DNA from: Isoperla grammatica
Taxonomy: Eukaryota > Arthropoda > Insecta > Plecoptera > Perlodidae
Length of the DNA stretch: 64,000 nt
Direction of reading: 5' to 3'
Assembly (NCBI GenBank): GCA_945910005.1
Contig: OX246744.1
Location: 39,411,274-39,475,273 of the forward strand
The notes below the pieces were generated by a model. It was not told where the DNA came from and did no database searches. It worked only from the letters and a program-made list of their open reading frames with translations. Made by a program: the position numbers and the translations under genes. How positions within the stretch are numbered: position 1 is the first letter of the stretch; every line of letters begins with the position of its first letter. Shown piece after piece: positions 1 to 11,027 of this stretch.

Positions 1-571
1 TAATGTAAGCAATAACCTAATCCTGTTATATAGGACTAGTAGATGGTGTCCGCAGGTTTCGCTGGGTATACGCACGTTAAAGAAAAGCAGTTTGAAAATA
101 TGTGATCTAGTTGACGAGATTACATGTTCTTTTTAAAATAAAATGTGTTACCTGTGCTGATGAATGTTGGTAATCCTGACTGCAAAAATATTGTTTCAAG
201 TGACCATATTTCAAATTGGGAAATCTGGGACAAATACCTAAAGGGAAAAGGGACCGGACAAATGAAACAATGGGGGGAGAGGGGGGATGGCCCCCACCAA
301 CAGCGCCGCAGGCAATTTTTAAAAAAATACTCGTTTTTGACGTGGTTTTAAGTGTTTGTTTTTAATGCAATTATTACTTAATACTCAGGTGGTAAATGAG
401 TACAAATGTCACCACTCTTATTGATAGAAATTAGATGATCAGATTTTATAACAGAGAAGATGAGACTCAATGATGAATGAATGAATGAGTGACTCAAACG
501 TGGATATGGCACAAATAAGTATAAGAAGGCGATGAATCTCTCCTTATTACCAGTACCGTACACAAGAGACT
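1..571. other. no gene recognised
   Basis: AT-rich sequence. The open frames here are short, begin at non-ATG codons and show no domain pattern. No repeat unit shared with the rest of the window was seen. Confidence 0.5.
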
Positions 572-731
572 TCTTTACAAACGCACTGTTTTCAGCAAAG
601 ATTTCTATTGCTCTGTCGAAGTCGATCGGAATATCGTGCTCCATTGAGATCACCATAAGATCCCCAAGACGAGCGTCGCTCATAGTACTCCTTAACCTTG
701 TTTGCAACCTATCTTCTTTAAGGAAATACAT
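572..731 (-). pseudogene. hAT-type transposase C-terminal remnant
   Basis: The minus frame reads RLRSTMSDARLGDLMVISMEHD followed, after a few residues, by an acidic aliphatic stretch (residues about 34-48). This resembles the extreme C-terminus of hAT/ZMYM-like transposases, where a LRSxM..ERLxxLxxxSIE-type motif follows the dimerisation region. Only about 50 residues look homologous; after that the frame runs into low-complexity sequence and stops. No upstream transposase or terminal repeats were found, so this is an isolated decayed fragment. The family match is from memory of the motif and was not computed. Confidence 0.55.
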
Positions 732-1145
732 TCATGTCGGGATAACATTTTACCATTGGTTATACCGTTAAGGGTATTTTAAACACAATGGTTATACCCA
801 TCCATTCTTGCCTTTAGAGTTTGGACTTTCTTCTTCACTAGTATGTTTTTATTCTATTTTTTGTTTCACATTTCTTGTTTCACATTTTTTCCCATGCAGA
901 CCCCCCACCCCGTTGGCTACTGGAGCGGCCGCTACCCTGCTCCCGTAGGGTGTGCGCCACTGCGTGAGCGTGCTACTTGACCTACCGATATGACTATCTA
1001 ATGCCGACTGAACTGAAGTGGATGGCCTTGGTGGATGGCGTCGGGCGTGTTCGACAATCATCGTCAACGTTCGTAGTATCACGCTGTAGCGAGAGATAGT
1101 TTCAAGCGCGGGAAAATACGAATTGAGTATTTCGGTCCACATTCA

Positions 1146-1254
1146 AGTGTTTATTGATTTTTCGATTATCGATAATGAGATTTCATTATCGATTCTCTAA
1201 AATTTTACCAATATTGATTATCGATCGATAATATCGATTATCGTGTGCATCCCT
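1146..1254. repeat. hAT-like terminal fragment with ATCGAT palindromes
   Basis: Clustered ATCGATAATCGAT palindromes end in GTGCATCCCTA, which is the complement of a TAGGGATGCAC-type hAT terminus. The same palindromes flank the complete element at 21778-22832. No partner terminus or target duplication was identified here. Confidence 0.45.
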
Positions 1255-1689
1255 ATCGACGATTGAGCGCACCGCATTGTGACTCACTCTGCCGGCGACT
1301 TTTCGCATCGCGTCGTGATCATTCATTCTCGTTCAATAATAATCGATCTTTTACGGGGCCCGCATCATGAAATGCTGTATCTACATACATATGAACATTT
1401 AACAAGATTTATTTTGAATATTCTCATGTGATATATAGGATCTTTTATAAGTTAATATTTTGGACATTCATGGCTTTTAAGCTAAATTTTTGTCTTCAAC
1501 TTCAAATACTAACTAGCAGTTAGTAATTACCCAAATTATTAGTATCAATAACCTTTATTTGCATTAATAGCAGCCTAATTTAAATCATTTTTAAAGGAAT
1601 ACAATTGTGGTCTTAGTTGCATTCAAAGTCAATAAAGTTGTCTAATTAATGTGATTTCTACACATTACACAAGGTAAGAATTTTATTCA

Positions 1690-1788
1690 CCCGAAAATTT
1701 CTCGATCTCGTCTCGATTCTCGAATTTAATGTAAACAAATTCTCGTTCTCGTCTCGAGCCTGAAAAATCCCTTCTCGCACACCCCTAA
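1690..1788. repeat. hAT-like terminal fragment rich in CTCG
   Basis: Repeated TCTCGTCTCGA motifs end in CTCGCACACCCCTA, whose complement TAGGGGTGTGCGAG looks like a hAT terminal repeat. A related end with TCTCGTCTC motifs finishes in CGCACAGCTCTA at about 8620-8733. No target duplication could be paired for either. Confidence 0.4.
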
Positions 1789-2059
1789 TTATTTTCGTCC
1801 ATTAAGCTTGAAGACGATATGGAGAACTGGACGAGATATAATTTAATGGGTGGCCGACTAAAATGTAAAAACGACGTAATTCCCCATATATTCGATTGTC
1901 AAGGACGGAGATTTGCTTCTACGCCAAACGAAAGGTCTGCAGTCAAAAAAAGAAAGATTGCCAGCTCTGTTCAAGAGGCTCGCATAGTTACATTTTTATT
2001 TTATTTTAAATCAGATAATGAACTCAGTCTAGGGATTGGAAGGATAAACGTTTAAGCGT

Positions 2060-3300
2060 GTAGTGGTGGGTTAGAGGTTATTAAATTTGTCACAGGGTTA
2101 ACAACTGTAATTCAAGTTTTAAATACATAAAGAGGAATATAATAAAAATTGTGATTTAACATCTGCTTGATCCATTAACTAAGTATTGTTTACATTCACA
2201 ATGTTTTGGGTGGGCATCTGTAGGGAGGGGGGAGGGGGAAGTGTCCATGACCCTCATTCATCCAAGCTCTCGAGTATCAACAAGACTTCAAGTGTCTTCT
2301 TTGCAGCTGTGAGGGAGTACAAGGTCAAGGGATCATTTAAGAAGTGTTGGGACTACTACTACTACTACCTGGCATTCTTCACACCCCGTAACTCCGCTCA
2401 AGTGAACTGATCATTTCCCGCAAAGAAATTCGCCACCTTAAAACCATCTATCTGCGGTAAATTTGTGCTGTTCGCCTTTGTAAAGCCTCCGTCTGTCATT
2501 TTAGTTCATGCAATACGAGCTACTGATAACAACACGACGTTGGGCGTGAATGATCGCTCATCGTGCACTGAAACACAGCTGTAGCAGTCGCGCGCTCGCA
2601 GGCCAAACCATCATACTGCGTCACAGAGGCCGCCGACCAATCAGCGCGCGTTTCTTCGCGGCAAGAGGAAATTCAAATAAATGTGATATTTAATTCATTA
2701 TTAGACCCGTTCAATAATAATTTTAAAAAAAAACTTTTGCAAATGCAATTGTTGAACACCAGACTATAAAACTAAGTACTTGTTGCACTAAAAAAAATCG
2801 TATGCATGTTCCCTATTTAAGGAACCGGGTTTTGTCAGGTAAATGGGTAGAGAAAACACAAACCCGTACCCGACTTCATTGGGCGGGTATCGGGTACCCG
2901 TCGTACTTCCCTAGTATGCATATACCTATCTATCGCAATACACAAGTGGGCGTAGATGACCTGGTCAACTTTTCTATGAAATATTATTACAACATTGCAC
3001 ACATATGTATAGTGTAAGCCTAAAAGGTCTTGCCAAGGTCTATGAAATATCGATACAAAAAGTAACATAAAATTTCTATCGATTTCGGATAAAGTGTTGT
3101 TTTTTTTCATTACTATACTGTACGTCAATACAGTATTTTTATTATAACACTGGAGCTCTTCAGTTTTGAAATCGTAGCCGTCCATATCAAGAACGACTGA
3201 CTGAGCAATGAATAACGTCTAATACTTGCGTACAAAGATGATTATTGTTGATTTGAATAAATACCGTTTATTCAGGCCCTTGCCCGTCAGATGATCACTC
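2060..3300. other. no gene recognised; CpG-rich patch at 2470-2665
   Basis: Mostly AT-rich. A CpG-rich patch at 2470-2665 includes a CCAAT-type motif (GACCAATCAGCG), which could be a promoter or part of a repeat; no gene starts nearby. At 2860-2915 a run of GGGTA/ACCCG steps resembles the sequence at 11370-11460, suggesting another dispersed repeat. Confidence 0.35.
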
Positions 3301-3309
3301 TAATACCGA

Positions 3310-3510
3310 TAGAGGTGTCTGAGTGGTAACATGCGAGACGAACTCGGAAGGTCGCCAGTCCGATTCGAGTCACCGGCAATCTTGACGGAAGATTTTTCCG
3401 ATGGTTTCCTCAGTCATAAGCATAATCCTGGGATTGATGCTTACAGACAGTTCTCTTACATGCCTTCCCAATTATCGAAACACCCTATGCCTAACAAGGG
3501 GCACACCGTA
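3310..3510 (+). repeat. tRNA-derived SINE copy
   Basis: The head TGTCTGAGTGG looks like a polymerase III A box, and GTCCGATTCGAGTC about 45 bases later looks like a B box. The body contains CCTCAGTCATAAGC and CTGGGATTGATGC. A diverged relative at 35982-36215 shares the order B box, CCGGC(T)ATCTTGAC, AATGCT. Confidence 0.5.
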
Positions 3511-3767
3511 TAAACCTGGCGTGCACTCCATAATGAACAATTAGTAGGTATTACTCAAAAAAGTGTTTTGATTGACATTATTAGAGAACTATTCAACGTA
3601 TCCAGGAGAGCCTTTACTGTATTCTCGTCGCCCAAACGGTTCGTAACAAGGCGGCATACACCCATCAAGATGAGATATAGATCCCTTCTTGAAGCATATA
3701 CGAAGATACTTATTGTTTTTAGGCCTATAATTATTCCAAAACGGTAGTTTTATATAGTTATAATTTA

Positions 3768-5180
3768 TAAATAATAATAATAATAATTGTTAAGCATCAT
3801 GGAGAAAAGGGTCAGGAATACTGTTGAACCATCGCTAAGAGAAGAACAATATGGGTTCAGACGGGGCAGGTCAACTATTGATCCTATATTTGCTCTGAGG
3901 CAAGTCATGGAAAGGGCATGGGAAGAAAACGCAACCATACACATGGTTTTCCTAGACCTCGAAAAAGCGTATGACCACTTACCAAGAGAAAGAGTGTGGG
4001 AGAGTTTGAGGGTAAAACAAGTGGGCGAGAGGTTGATAGAAAGGATACAAAGTATGTACTCAAAATGTGAAAGTCGAGTACAAACGAGCAGTGGGTACAC
4101 AGATTGGTTCAGTATTAATACTGGTGTTAGACAAGGGAGTGTCTTGTCACCAATAATGTTCAATGTGATAATGGACCAAATACTTCGGAAAGTGGAACCG
4201 GAAAAAGAACAAGATACAAGAACGTTGATATATGCAGATGACATTGTGACATGGGGGGACACAAAAGAAGAAGTACAAAAAAAGGTTGACATGTGGGATA
4301 AGGAGACAAATAAGTATGGAATGCGAGTGAGTGAGACAAAGAGTGAGTCAGTAGTGGTACAAAGGCGGAAGAAGAATAAGGGAGATATAATAACATTACG
4401 AGGTGAAGAACTTAAAGCGAAAGAAGAATTCCCATACCTGGGTAGTTTAATGACTAGTAAAGCAAAGATAGGAAGTGAAATAGAAAGAAGAATAAAAATA
4501 GCAGATGGTTTCTACCAGAAGATAAGAAAGCTCTTATGGGATGAACACTTTCCACTTGCGTGCAAACAACTATTATATAAGCTGTATTATGTCCCTATAT
4601 TGACCTACGGGGCAGTAACGTGGACAACAGGCTGGAAGGAAGATAGTAAGATACAAGCGGCCGAAATGAAATTTATCCGCAGTATGGCTGGAATATCAAA
4701 AATGGACAGAGTCAGAAGCAGTGAAATAAGAAAAAAGGTAGGAGTGGAGAGTCTGATGTTTAAAATGGGGAGAGACAGATTAAAATGGTTTGGCCACCTT
4801 AAGAGAATGAATGAAAAGAGCATACCAAGACAGACATTTGAGAAAACTTATAAGAAGAGAAGAGTAGGAAGACCACGGGACAGATGGCTGGACCAAATAA
4901 TACAGGACGTGGAAGCAAGAGGAGAAGAATGGACGGTGGTTGAGTTGGAGAGATGGTGGGAGGACAGAGCTAGATGGAGAGAGCTGGCTGGACGAAAGGA
5001 GAGGGAGGAGAACAATTGGTGATTAGGAGCTGAAGGAGATGAAGAAGATGATGCATCAAGACTGGCAGACTGGTGCTGATTCCTGAATGCCCTAGTATTT
5101 GGTGGCAACACCCCCTTACCTGACAATGTTGGAACAAGGTGTACAGATAAAAAAAATTATTATTATTATTATTATTATTA
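3768..5180 (+). mobile_element. LINE insertion with triplet microsatellite at both edges
   Basis: The element containing the reverse transcriptase frame is bounded on the left by (ATA)n at 3768-3786 and on the right by poly(A) plus (TTA)n at 5148-5180. Microsatellite-like 3' tails are common in RTE/CR1-type LINEs. The left-hand tract may be a target feature or an older tail. No clear non-repetitive target duplication can be read. Confidence 0.65.
3787..5022 (+). CDS. non-LTR retrotransposon reverse transcriptase, 5'-truncated
   Basis: An unbroken frame of 411 codons; the first true ATG is at 3799. It contains ordered reverse transcriptase motifs: EEQYGFRRGRST near residues 19-30, the palm motif FLDLEKAYD near 56-64, TGVRQGSVLSP, and the catalytic YADD in LIYADDIV. 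The C-terminal part has the thumb and post-RT features RWFGH-like KWFGHLKRM and GRPRDRWLDQI. An RTE-like or related LINE clade is likely but was not resolved. The N-terminal endonuclease and early RT motifs are missing because the copy starts inside a (TAA)n tract with an in-frame stop. The downstream tail ends at about 5155 in A-rich then (ATT)n sequence. The unbroken frame suggests a young insertion. Confidence 0.85.
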   Translation: MLSIMEKRVRNTVEPSLREEQYGFRRGRSTIDPIFALRQVMERAWEENATIHMVFLDLEKAYDHLPRERVWESLRVKQVGERLIERIQSMYSKCESRVQTSSGYTDWFSINTGVRQGSVLSPIMFNVIMDQILRKVEPEKEQDTRTLIYADDIVTWGDTKEEVQKKVDMWDKETNKYGMRVSETKSESVVVQRRKKNKGDIITLRGEELKAKEEFPYLGSLMTSKAKIGSEIERRIKIADGFYQKIRKLLWDEHFPLACKQLLYKLYYVPILTYGAVTWTTGWKEDSKIQAAEMKFIRSMAGISKMDRVRSSEIRKKVGVESLMFKMGRDRLKWFGHLKRMNEKSIPRQTFEKTYKKRRVGRPRDRWLDQIIQDVEARGEEWTVVELERWWEDRARWRELAGRKEREENNW

Positions 5181-6130
5181 TAAAATTTGGAAAGTGCAAA
5201 CACGACAAGTTCCATAAAAAAAACTTTTTAGATTAAAATAACCACTAAAAAACATATAGAATTAGCTAGTGGTCCGCTTATTTGTAATCTCGTCAAAGTA
5301 TGTGGCTTATATCGGGTATAAGAGTAGAGAGAGCAGAAGGGCAGAAGAGCAGTTTTGCAAAGTAAAGATAGGGTATACATATATCCCCTTCAAACAAAAG
5401 ATAATGCCGAAGTCGCAGTGAACATAAACATAACAAACGCTTCATAACATATGCCGCAGTCAGAGCTAGAACCCGTAACCCAAGGCAGGAACCACGGTTT
5501 ATTAGACCAAGCCAATCAACCACGGCTACGCTGCCGAGTTGTCTTGTCACTCCATAGGAGCAGTTCACGTGTCATCTCATAACGTAAAGCACAACACGTT
5601 ATAATGTTGGTCTAGTCATCCATCTGTCATAGAGGGTTTACTCCTGCTTCCAATGCAGATGCTACAGGGTTCGGTTCGAGGTTGGGCAGGGTGTTTTTAC
5701 TTAATTTATGTGATATTGGTGTACGTATATACGGTGACAATGATGCCGCTACAGCAAAGAAACACATCAGAAACTGTATAAATGTCCCCCACTCTAAATC
5801 AGTTCTTGTAGGGCTGAGACTATAAAATCAATACAAAATGCATTTATTTTATTTATTACTAGCAAACCCGGCATTCATTGCAATGTCATCTGAAAGAAAT
5901 AAAGTGTTTGTGTTTTAATTATGTTTATTGAAGTGCTTTTTGACACACAATATTATATTTTTCCGTCTGGTGGTATACAAGGGGTGGTAGGGTTGGGGGG
6001 GGGGGGGGGGCGGTTTTACTCATTCAGAAACCTTCGCGAGCGTGCGCACAATAACTCACCAAAGTTTTATTTAATCAACTTCTGATTGTATGTGTAGTGT
6101 CGGCATTTTAAATAAAAATAAAATAAATAA

Positions 6131-6539
6131 ATTCACATTTAGAGTCTACCCACTCAGTAATTAAACTGATTTGCAGTGGGGGACTTTAATTTAAAGCGAC
6201 TAAACCAACCCTGTAGGCTTCGAACACCATCGACGAGTGAGCGATAACCAATCAAAGATCGATATTTCAAATACGAAACATATGAATCAGTGATTGGACA
6301 GTGCGAACACCTGCGGACAAATGCCAGAATCAACAAGGCCGATTCAGAACAACTTTGAATTTATTGAGTGCTTCGTTGCTAGGACGGCTCCAAAGTCACC
6401 GTTTACTTATGACTAAGCCAAGAAGTAATGGAATTGAATCCACATTAGAAGTTAAAAAACTTTTGCCTGTAGCGGGATTTGAACCCGGGACCTTCTGCAT
6501 TGGAAGCAGGGATGCTAACCACTGGACCAACGAGCCACC
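6131..6539 (-). repeat. tRNA-derived SINE, full-length copy
   Basis: Read on the minus strand it starts GGTGGCTCGTTGGTCCAGTG (A box) and has GGTTCAAATCCCG (B box) about 50 bases later, giving a recognisable tRNA-like head. The loop contains TCCA, so the ancestral tRNA cannot be named safely. A ~300-bp body follows, ending in TAGACTCTAAATGTGAATT. Other copies lie at 9606-11190 (split), 24413-24829 and 39520-39795 (headless). Confidence 0.8.
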
Positions 6540-6608
6540 TATGGTTTAATCTATTATATACAATGTTTTCTGGACTGTACTATTACCATGTATGTCTGTT
6601 ATTGGGTT

Positions 6609-6615
6609 AATAATA

Positions 6616-6662
<47 letters not shown>
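6609..6662. repeat. (TAA)n microsatellite
   Basis: About 18 uninterrupted TAA triplets, inside the RTE-derived repeat. Confidence 0.95.
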
Positions 6663-6665
<3 letters not shown>

Positions 6666-7059
6666 TAGAATGCATTATTGCATGTTGGTGTCTCTCAGTG
6701 TGGGGGGGCTGTAATTATTCAGAAACCTTAGCGGGCGTGCATACACTAACTCACCAAAATGTTATCGCAATTGGATGAATGGTTTAGAAAAGCATTATTG
6801 CATGTTGGTGTCTCAGTGGGGGTAGAACCTTAGCGGGCGTGCATACACTAACTCACCAAAAGTGTTATCGCAATCGGATGAATGGTGTAGTAATGCATAT
6901 AGGACAAACAGACATTCACACATACACACATACATTCGTTTTTATATATATAGATAGAAGATAATGCACACCATTTGTCTTCAACGTCTGTATTATATAT
7001 AGGTACTATAGGTATTACAATGCTTGCAACAATTAAACACCCGTCAAGGCCCATCCAAA

Positions 7060-7320
7060 ATTCCCCGGTGAAGCTTGGGGTAGAATAGGCTCAGGGTGAC
7101 TCTGCCAGTCGTAGGAGGCGACAAAAGGAGACCCTGTCCCTTTCCTCCCACGGTCCTCTTAAAATTCGCCATTCCACTTGTCCCTGCCCTCCCTGGCCGG
7201 ACTCCCCTTACGACAACCCTGGCGATGTCTAATTGATCTGATTCGGAAGACGTTATAAGACCAAAGTTGTCGACTACTCCGTTAAACACCAAAAATCAAT
7301 CAATCAATCAACCATCCATC
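7060..7320 (+). repeat. SINE-like repeat with (CAAT)n tail
   Basis: The copy contains GACTCTGCCAGTCGTAGGAG, then GGAGACCCTGTCCCTTTCC and CGTTAAACACCAAAAATC, and closes in (CAAT)n. A second copy with the same central modules and a different tail lies at 32770-33050. The defined tail suggests a retroposed SINE-like family. Confidence 0.6.
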
Positions 7321-7324
7321 CAAA

Positions 7325-9600
7325 ATTATTAAATAACACAATTAAGTTTGTAAATCAGTTAACATAATGTTATTATTAATAAGTCAACAGAACACGGACT
7401 TATTATAGTAACTGCGTCCATGAACAAATTAACTGATACTCGGTTCACAACACCTCGATCGCCTTGTCGAAGTACACTGGCACTGACGTATCGAACATCT
7501 TAGTTTTACGTTATTTTTTAACTAAATTATTTTTACCGTTATTAATGCAATAAATAATATTAACATTCATGTTGATCTGCTATCGTCTCGATTAAACTCG
7601 TCCTTTCGTGACCACTATTATTTTCTTTGTTAATTATTGTCTAAACAATAATATTGATTTTCCCAGCAGTACAATGCACAACAATCAATCAACGCAACAC
7701 ATTGCGACAACATGTTTAATTATAGTGTCGACAGAATTGGTGTGTTGCGTATATTATTTCTTCGTGCTGCTCATTCGTCTCAGGAAAAAACATAATCATT
7801 TGAAATATAGAGATTCGTGATATTTCTTGAGAAACGACCAAAGCTGAAATGCGGACAATAGACGTATTACCAGGTACTCAGGCCTCGGCGACAAACAGCC
7901 GGCTAACGATGGTCGACCGAGCCACGGCGGAGCCAAAACTTCCCCTCCAACTGCGTTCACTACGTGGTTCACTTACTGGCCGCTCTGGCCAACAAAGCGC
8001 TAGTAGTGCACACTGTGAACCAAATGCAGGCGCTTCACCCATGTTGTATCATCACATGTTTTAATTGATTAGTTTTGATACAAATATTATGTGCTCTTAC
8101 CAGATCATTAAGCAAGATGTGGTCTATTTGCCAACTTTCATAAAAAATCAATATCATTGTTCAGTCGTCTACAGTAACCATTGAAAAATGTACCACATTT
8201 GTTGCACATGTGCAGATTTGTTATTTTTTTCCCCAGATCACGTAACGATAATGAAAAATGTTTTAATTTCGGAATATAGTTCAATTCCAGTAGTAGACCC
8301 TGTTTTTTTTCCAAAGGCCTAACTTGAAAATTAGAACAACAAACTATGTGACCCTGCGCACGGTAGGGAAAAGGCTGTCTGGTGAAGACTCTTAAATGTT
8401 TTATCTAGATTATACAAAGCCTAGGCTAGGGTAGGCCCAGGCCTAGGCCTAGGCCTACCTTACTTAAGACAGTCCACGCCTAAGCTCTTCATAATTCTGT
8501 GGTAGGCCTATTAGTATTTATTACGAAATTTGGTTAAAATATAAAAATAATGATGAAATATTGTGAACGTCGTAGAGTCTCCACAGAATGTTTCCGTTTT
8601 AATATATTCTCGAGCCCGCTCGAGACTCGAATTTTCGAGCAGGTGTTTGAGCAAGTCGAGCGATACACGAGCAGAATTTTTATCTCGATCTCGTCTCAAA
8701 ATTTCGAGACTCGCACAGCTCTAATGAATAGTGATAAAAATAGTTTCAACTATCAACACTAAATATAGGTATGGAAATAGAATTTCACCTTATTTGTCGG
8801 TCTTTTGGCAAGATTTATGTCCATTCGATCACTTTTATTTTTGTTAATCAATGCTTAATGATGACTGCTATAACAGTAACACTAACATTTGCTATTGTTC
8901 CTATGTGGCTAACAGTTATAATTACCATTAATTACCCCTAAAAGTACTATAGAACTAATTGGGCTAATTTGTAAGAAAAATATAAAAAAGTAGAATTTTC
9001 TATGAGGCTTTATTATAACCTATTTTAATACGGTCGAGAAGTGAAATTTCCTCTGGTTTGTACATTTTAAAGTTTAAACCTACATTTTTGAGAATGCTAC
9101 AAAACGCGATATTTCAAGTAACGAATGGTAAAACTACCTTAACTCTAGTGATCTCATCTCGTAGGAGGAAGGAGAGCCGGGGAAACCTCTTCCGAAGTTG
9201 GTGCTCCGCTTCAGTCCCAGCGAGAGTGTCCCCGACGCTGTGGCTCCACCCCGCAACTTGTAAGTATCCAACTTGATCAAAAGCTCAACTTCCTCGTTTG
9301 ACCTATGTAAGTAAAAGTTCAAGTTCACTCAAATGTAGGGTGTCCATTCGTCTCGGTGTCCCCACAACTGTTCACGGGGACGCTGCTTTGCCCCAATTTG
9401 TTGTATATCTACAGATCTCACGCCAATTCCATTCAAATCAATTGTGCATCACAATAAGTAATTAACATTTAAATTAAATTCGACATAGATCTAGATAGAG
9501 AGGGGGGAACATATGGGAAATACACTCTTTTGAAACATCGGTAAATTTTCTGTGTCAAATTTGCAACAAAAAAATGTATGTACTATATAAATATATGTAT
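7325..9600. other. no gene recognised; repeat fragments only
   Basis: AT-rich. It contains a run of AGGCCT palindromes at about 8420-8460, a CTCG-rich hAT-like end at about 8620-8733, and a GC-richer patch at 9150-9300. The small open frames lack domain patterns. Confidence 0.45.
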
Positions 9601-9867
9601 GTGTAGGTGGCTCGTTGGTCCAGTGGTTACTGGTTAGCATCCCTGCTTCCAGTGCAGAAGGTCCTGGGTTCAAATCCCGGTCAGGCAGAAGTTTTTTACT
9701 TCTTTTAAGGATTCAGTTCCATTACTTCTTGTCTTAGCTTAGGAATAAGTAAACGGTGACTTTGGAGCTGCCCTAGTAACAAAGCACTCAATAAATTCAA
9801 AGTTGTTCTGAATCGGCGTTGTTGATTCTGACATTTGTCCGCAGGTGTCCAATGTCTGATTCATATG

Positions 9868-11027
9868 TGAATAGCTCAAGTCAATAAGTGCCTAAGTGAC
9901 ATTTTTTGACAAACTGAGTTTAGCCCGCCAAGTTATTGTACATACATAGGCGCATCATATTAATGCAAGAAACACCCAAGTGTAAGACCCAGCCCATATT
10001 TTACAAGGCCTTGAAAATCTCTCAAGTCAATAACAGACCAAGTACATATCACTTGGTCATTTCTTGCCTTGAGGTTGGCGATCGTGTCTGAATATCCGGA
10101 CTGTTGTCAATGTTTCTTGCTACGTGGATGGTATCCGTGTTAAAATCATTTAGCTGTCACCTGTGGCTGCAACTTGCTGTTAACAATGAGTGATTCATCA
10201 CATTCTGACTCAGATTCTAGAGATATTAAAAAACTGTATAAATATCTCAATCCTAATGAAATAGAATTCTACAATGCTGTAAATTCTACAGCTGAGGAGC
10301 CTGCAGAAGATAGTGATGATCTTTAAACTGATAATTGTAGGCCTAGTCGTTCTTGCCTCACTATTGTTTCTTCAACAATGTAATACTATAGCTACAAATG
10401 TTTACTTACAAACCGAGGCTAGTAATGATAGTATTTTCTTTGTCTATGTAGCCTGTTTTCTTCATTTTAAGTGCAACTTACAAATAGCAGATACTGTACG
10501 TATGTAATAAACTAAATCACATTCTAATGAGCTTGGTTTGTGAACTAATTTAAATATTAATCCCTGATCATATGACTACTAAATAAATACGACATATTAT
10601 CACATTAAATATGAACAAATTATATTTTCAAAAGCATTAACAAATATTTTGTTGTCTTTCGATTCATCCCCATGAATCGGGGGGAGGGGGGTAAATTTTA
10701 AGTTAGATGCACATAGCTATCATGCAACCACAATATTGATTAACAAAAAAATTACAATTTTCAAGAAGTTAACCCAAGAAATGCCCAAGTGAGAACCTCA
10801 AGTCAATAACTAACCAAGTTCAAAAAACTATAATTCAAAAATAAAAAAAAGTAAGCCTACCAGAAACAAACAGCAATGTCATGGTGTTGGGTACACCAAG
10901 AGGTATACCGGTATGTTTAAAAAAAATAAAAAATTTAGTCCATAAATTGGCAGCACAGTGTGGTTTTTTTTAGTTTTCTCAAAATGTGGTATTTGTGACT
11001 TGGTCAGTTATTGACTTGAGCTATTCA
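9868..11027. mobile_element. 1160-bp inverted-repeat element inside a SINE
   Basis: The ends are perfect 20-bp inverted repeats beginning TGAATAGCTCAAG and ending CTTGAGCTATTCA. Comparison with intact SINE copies shows the empty site CATATGTTTCG, so only the dinucleotide TG (9866-9867 and 11028-11029) is duplicated. Copies and partial copies of CTCAAGTCAATAA and CCAAGT recur inside both ends (9997-10070, 10780-10820, 10999-11023), resembling subterminal transposase-binding sites. No full transposase is present. A short ORF lies at 10186-10326. Superfamily not recognised. Confidence 0.75.
10186..10326 (+). CDS. small acidic ORF inside the inverted-repeat element
   Basis: An ATG-initiated frame of 46 residues starting MSDSSHSDSDSRD and ending EEPAEDSDDL. 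It is strongly acidic and serine-rich at both ends, with a central KKLYKYLNPNEIEFYN segment. It could be the N-terminal leftover of the parent element's transposase after internal deletion. No family was recognised and expression is unknown; chance occurrence is possible at this length. Confidence 0.35.
   Translation: MSDSSHSDSDSRDIKKLYKYLNPNEIEFYNAVNSTAEEPAEDSDDL

Larger units (their letters stand above)
5868..6958 (+). repeat. RTE-derived non-autonomous element, nested and internally duplicated
   Basis: It begins ACTAGCAAACCCGGCATTC and ends with CGTTTTTATATATATAGAT, a head and tail often seen in RTE-type retroposons. The motif CAGAAACCTT(A/C)GCG.GCGTGC...ACTCACCAAA occurs three times (about 6024, 6718 and 6825), so the body is partly duplicated. 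A tRNA-SINE (6131-6539) and a (TAA)n tract (6609-6662) interrupt it. A related head lies in opposite orientation at about 50890-50990. Confidence 0.5.

Noticed and set aside
3765..4292. 175-codon minus-strand frame over the LINE
   Set aside because: Antisense shadow of the reverse transcriptase frame.
9606..9685. Functional tRNA gene
   Set aside because: The head has an internal duplication, a weak acceptor stem and a shared SINE body downstream, so it is a SINE head rather than a tRNA gene.
10313..10507. 64-codon frame with a hydrophobic start inside the inverted-repeat element
   Set aside because: Short, AT-rich and overlapping the end of the better-supported acidic ORF; hydrophobicity follows from T-rich codons.
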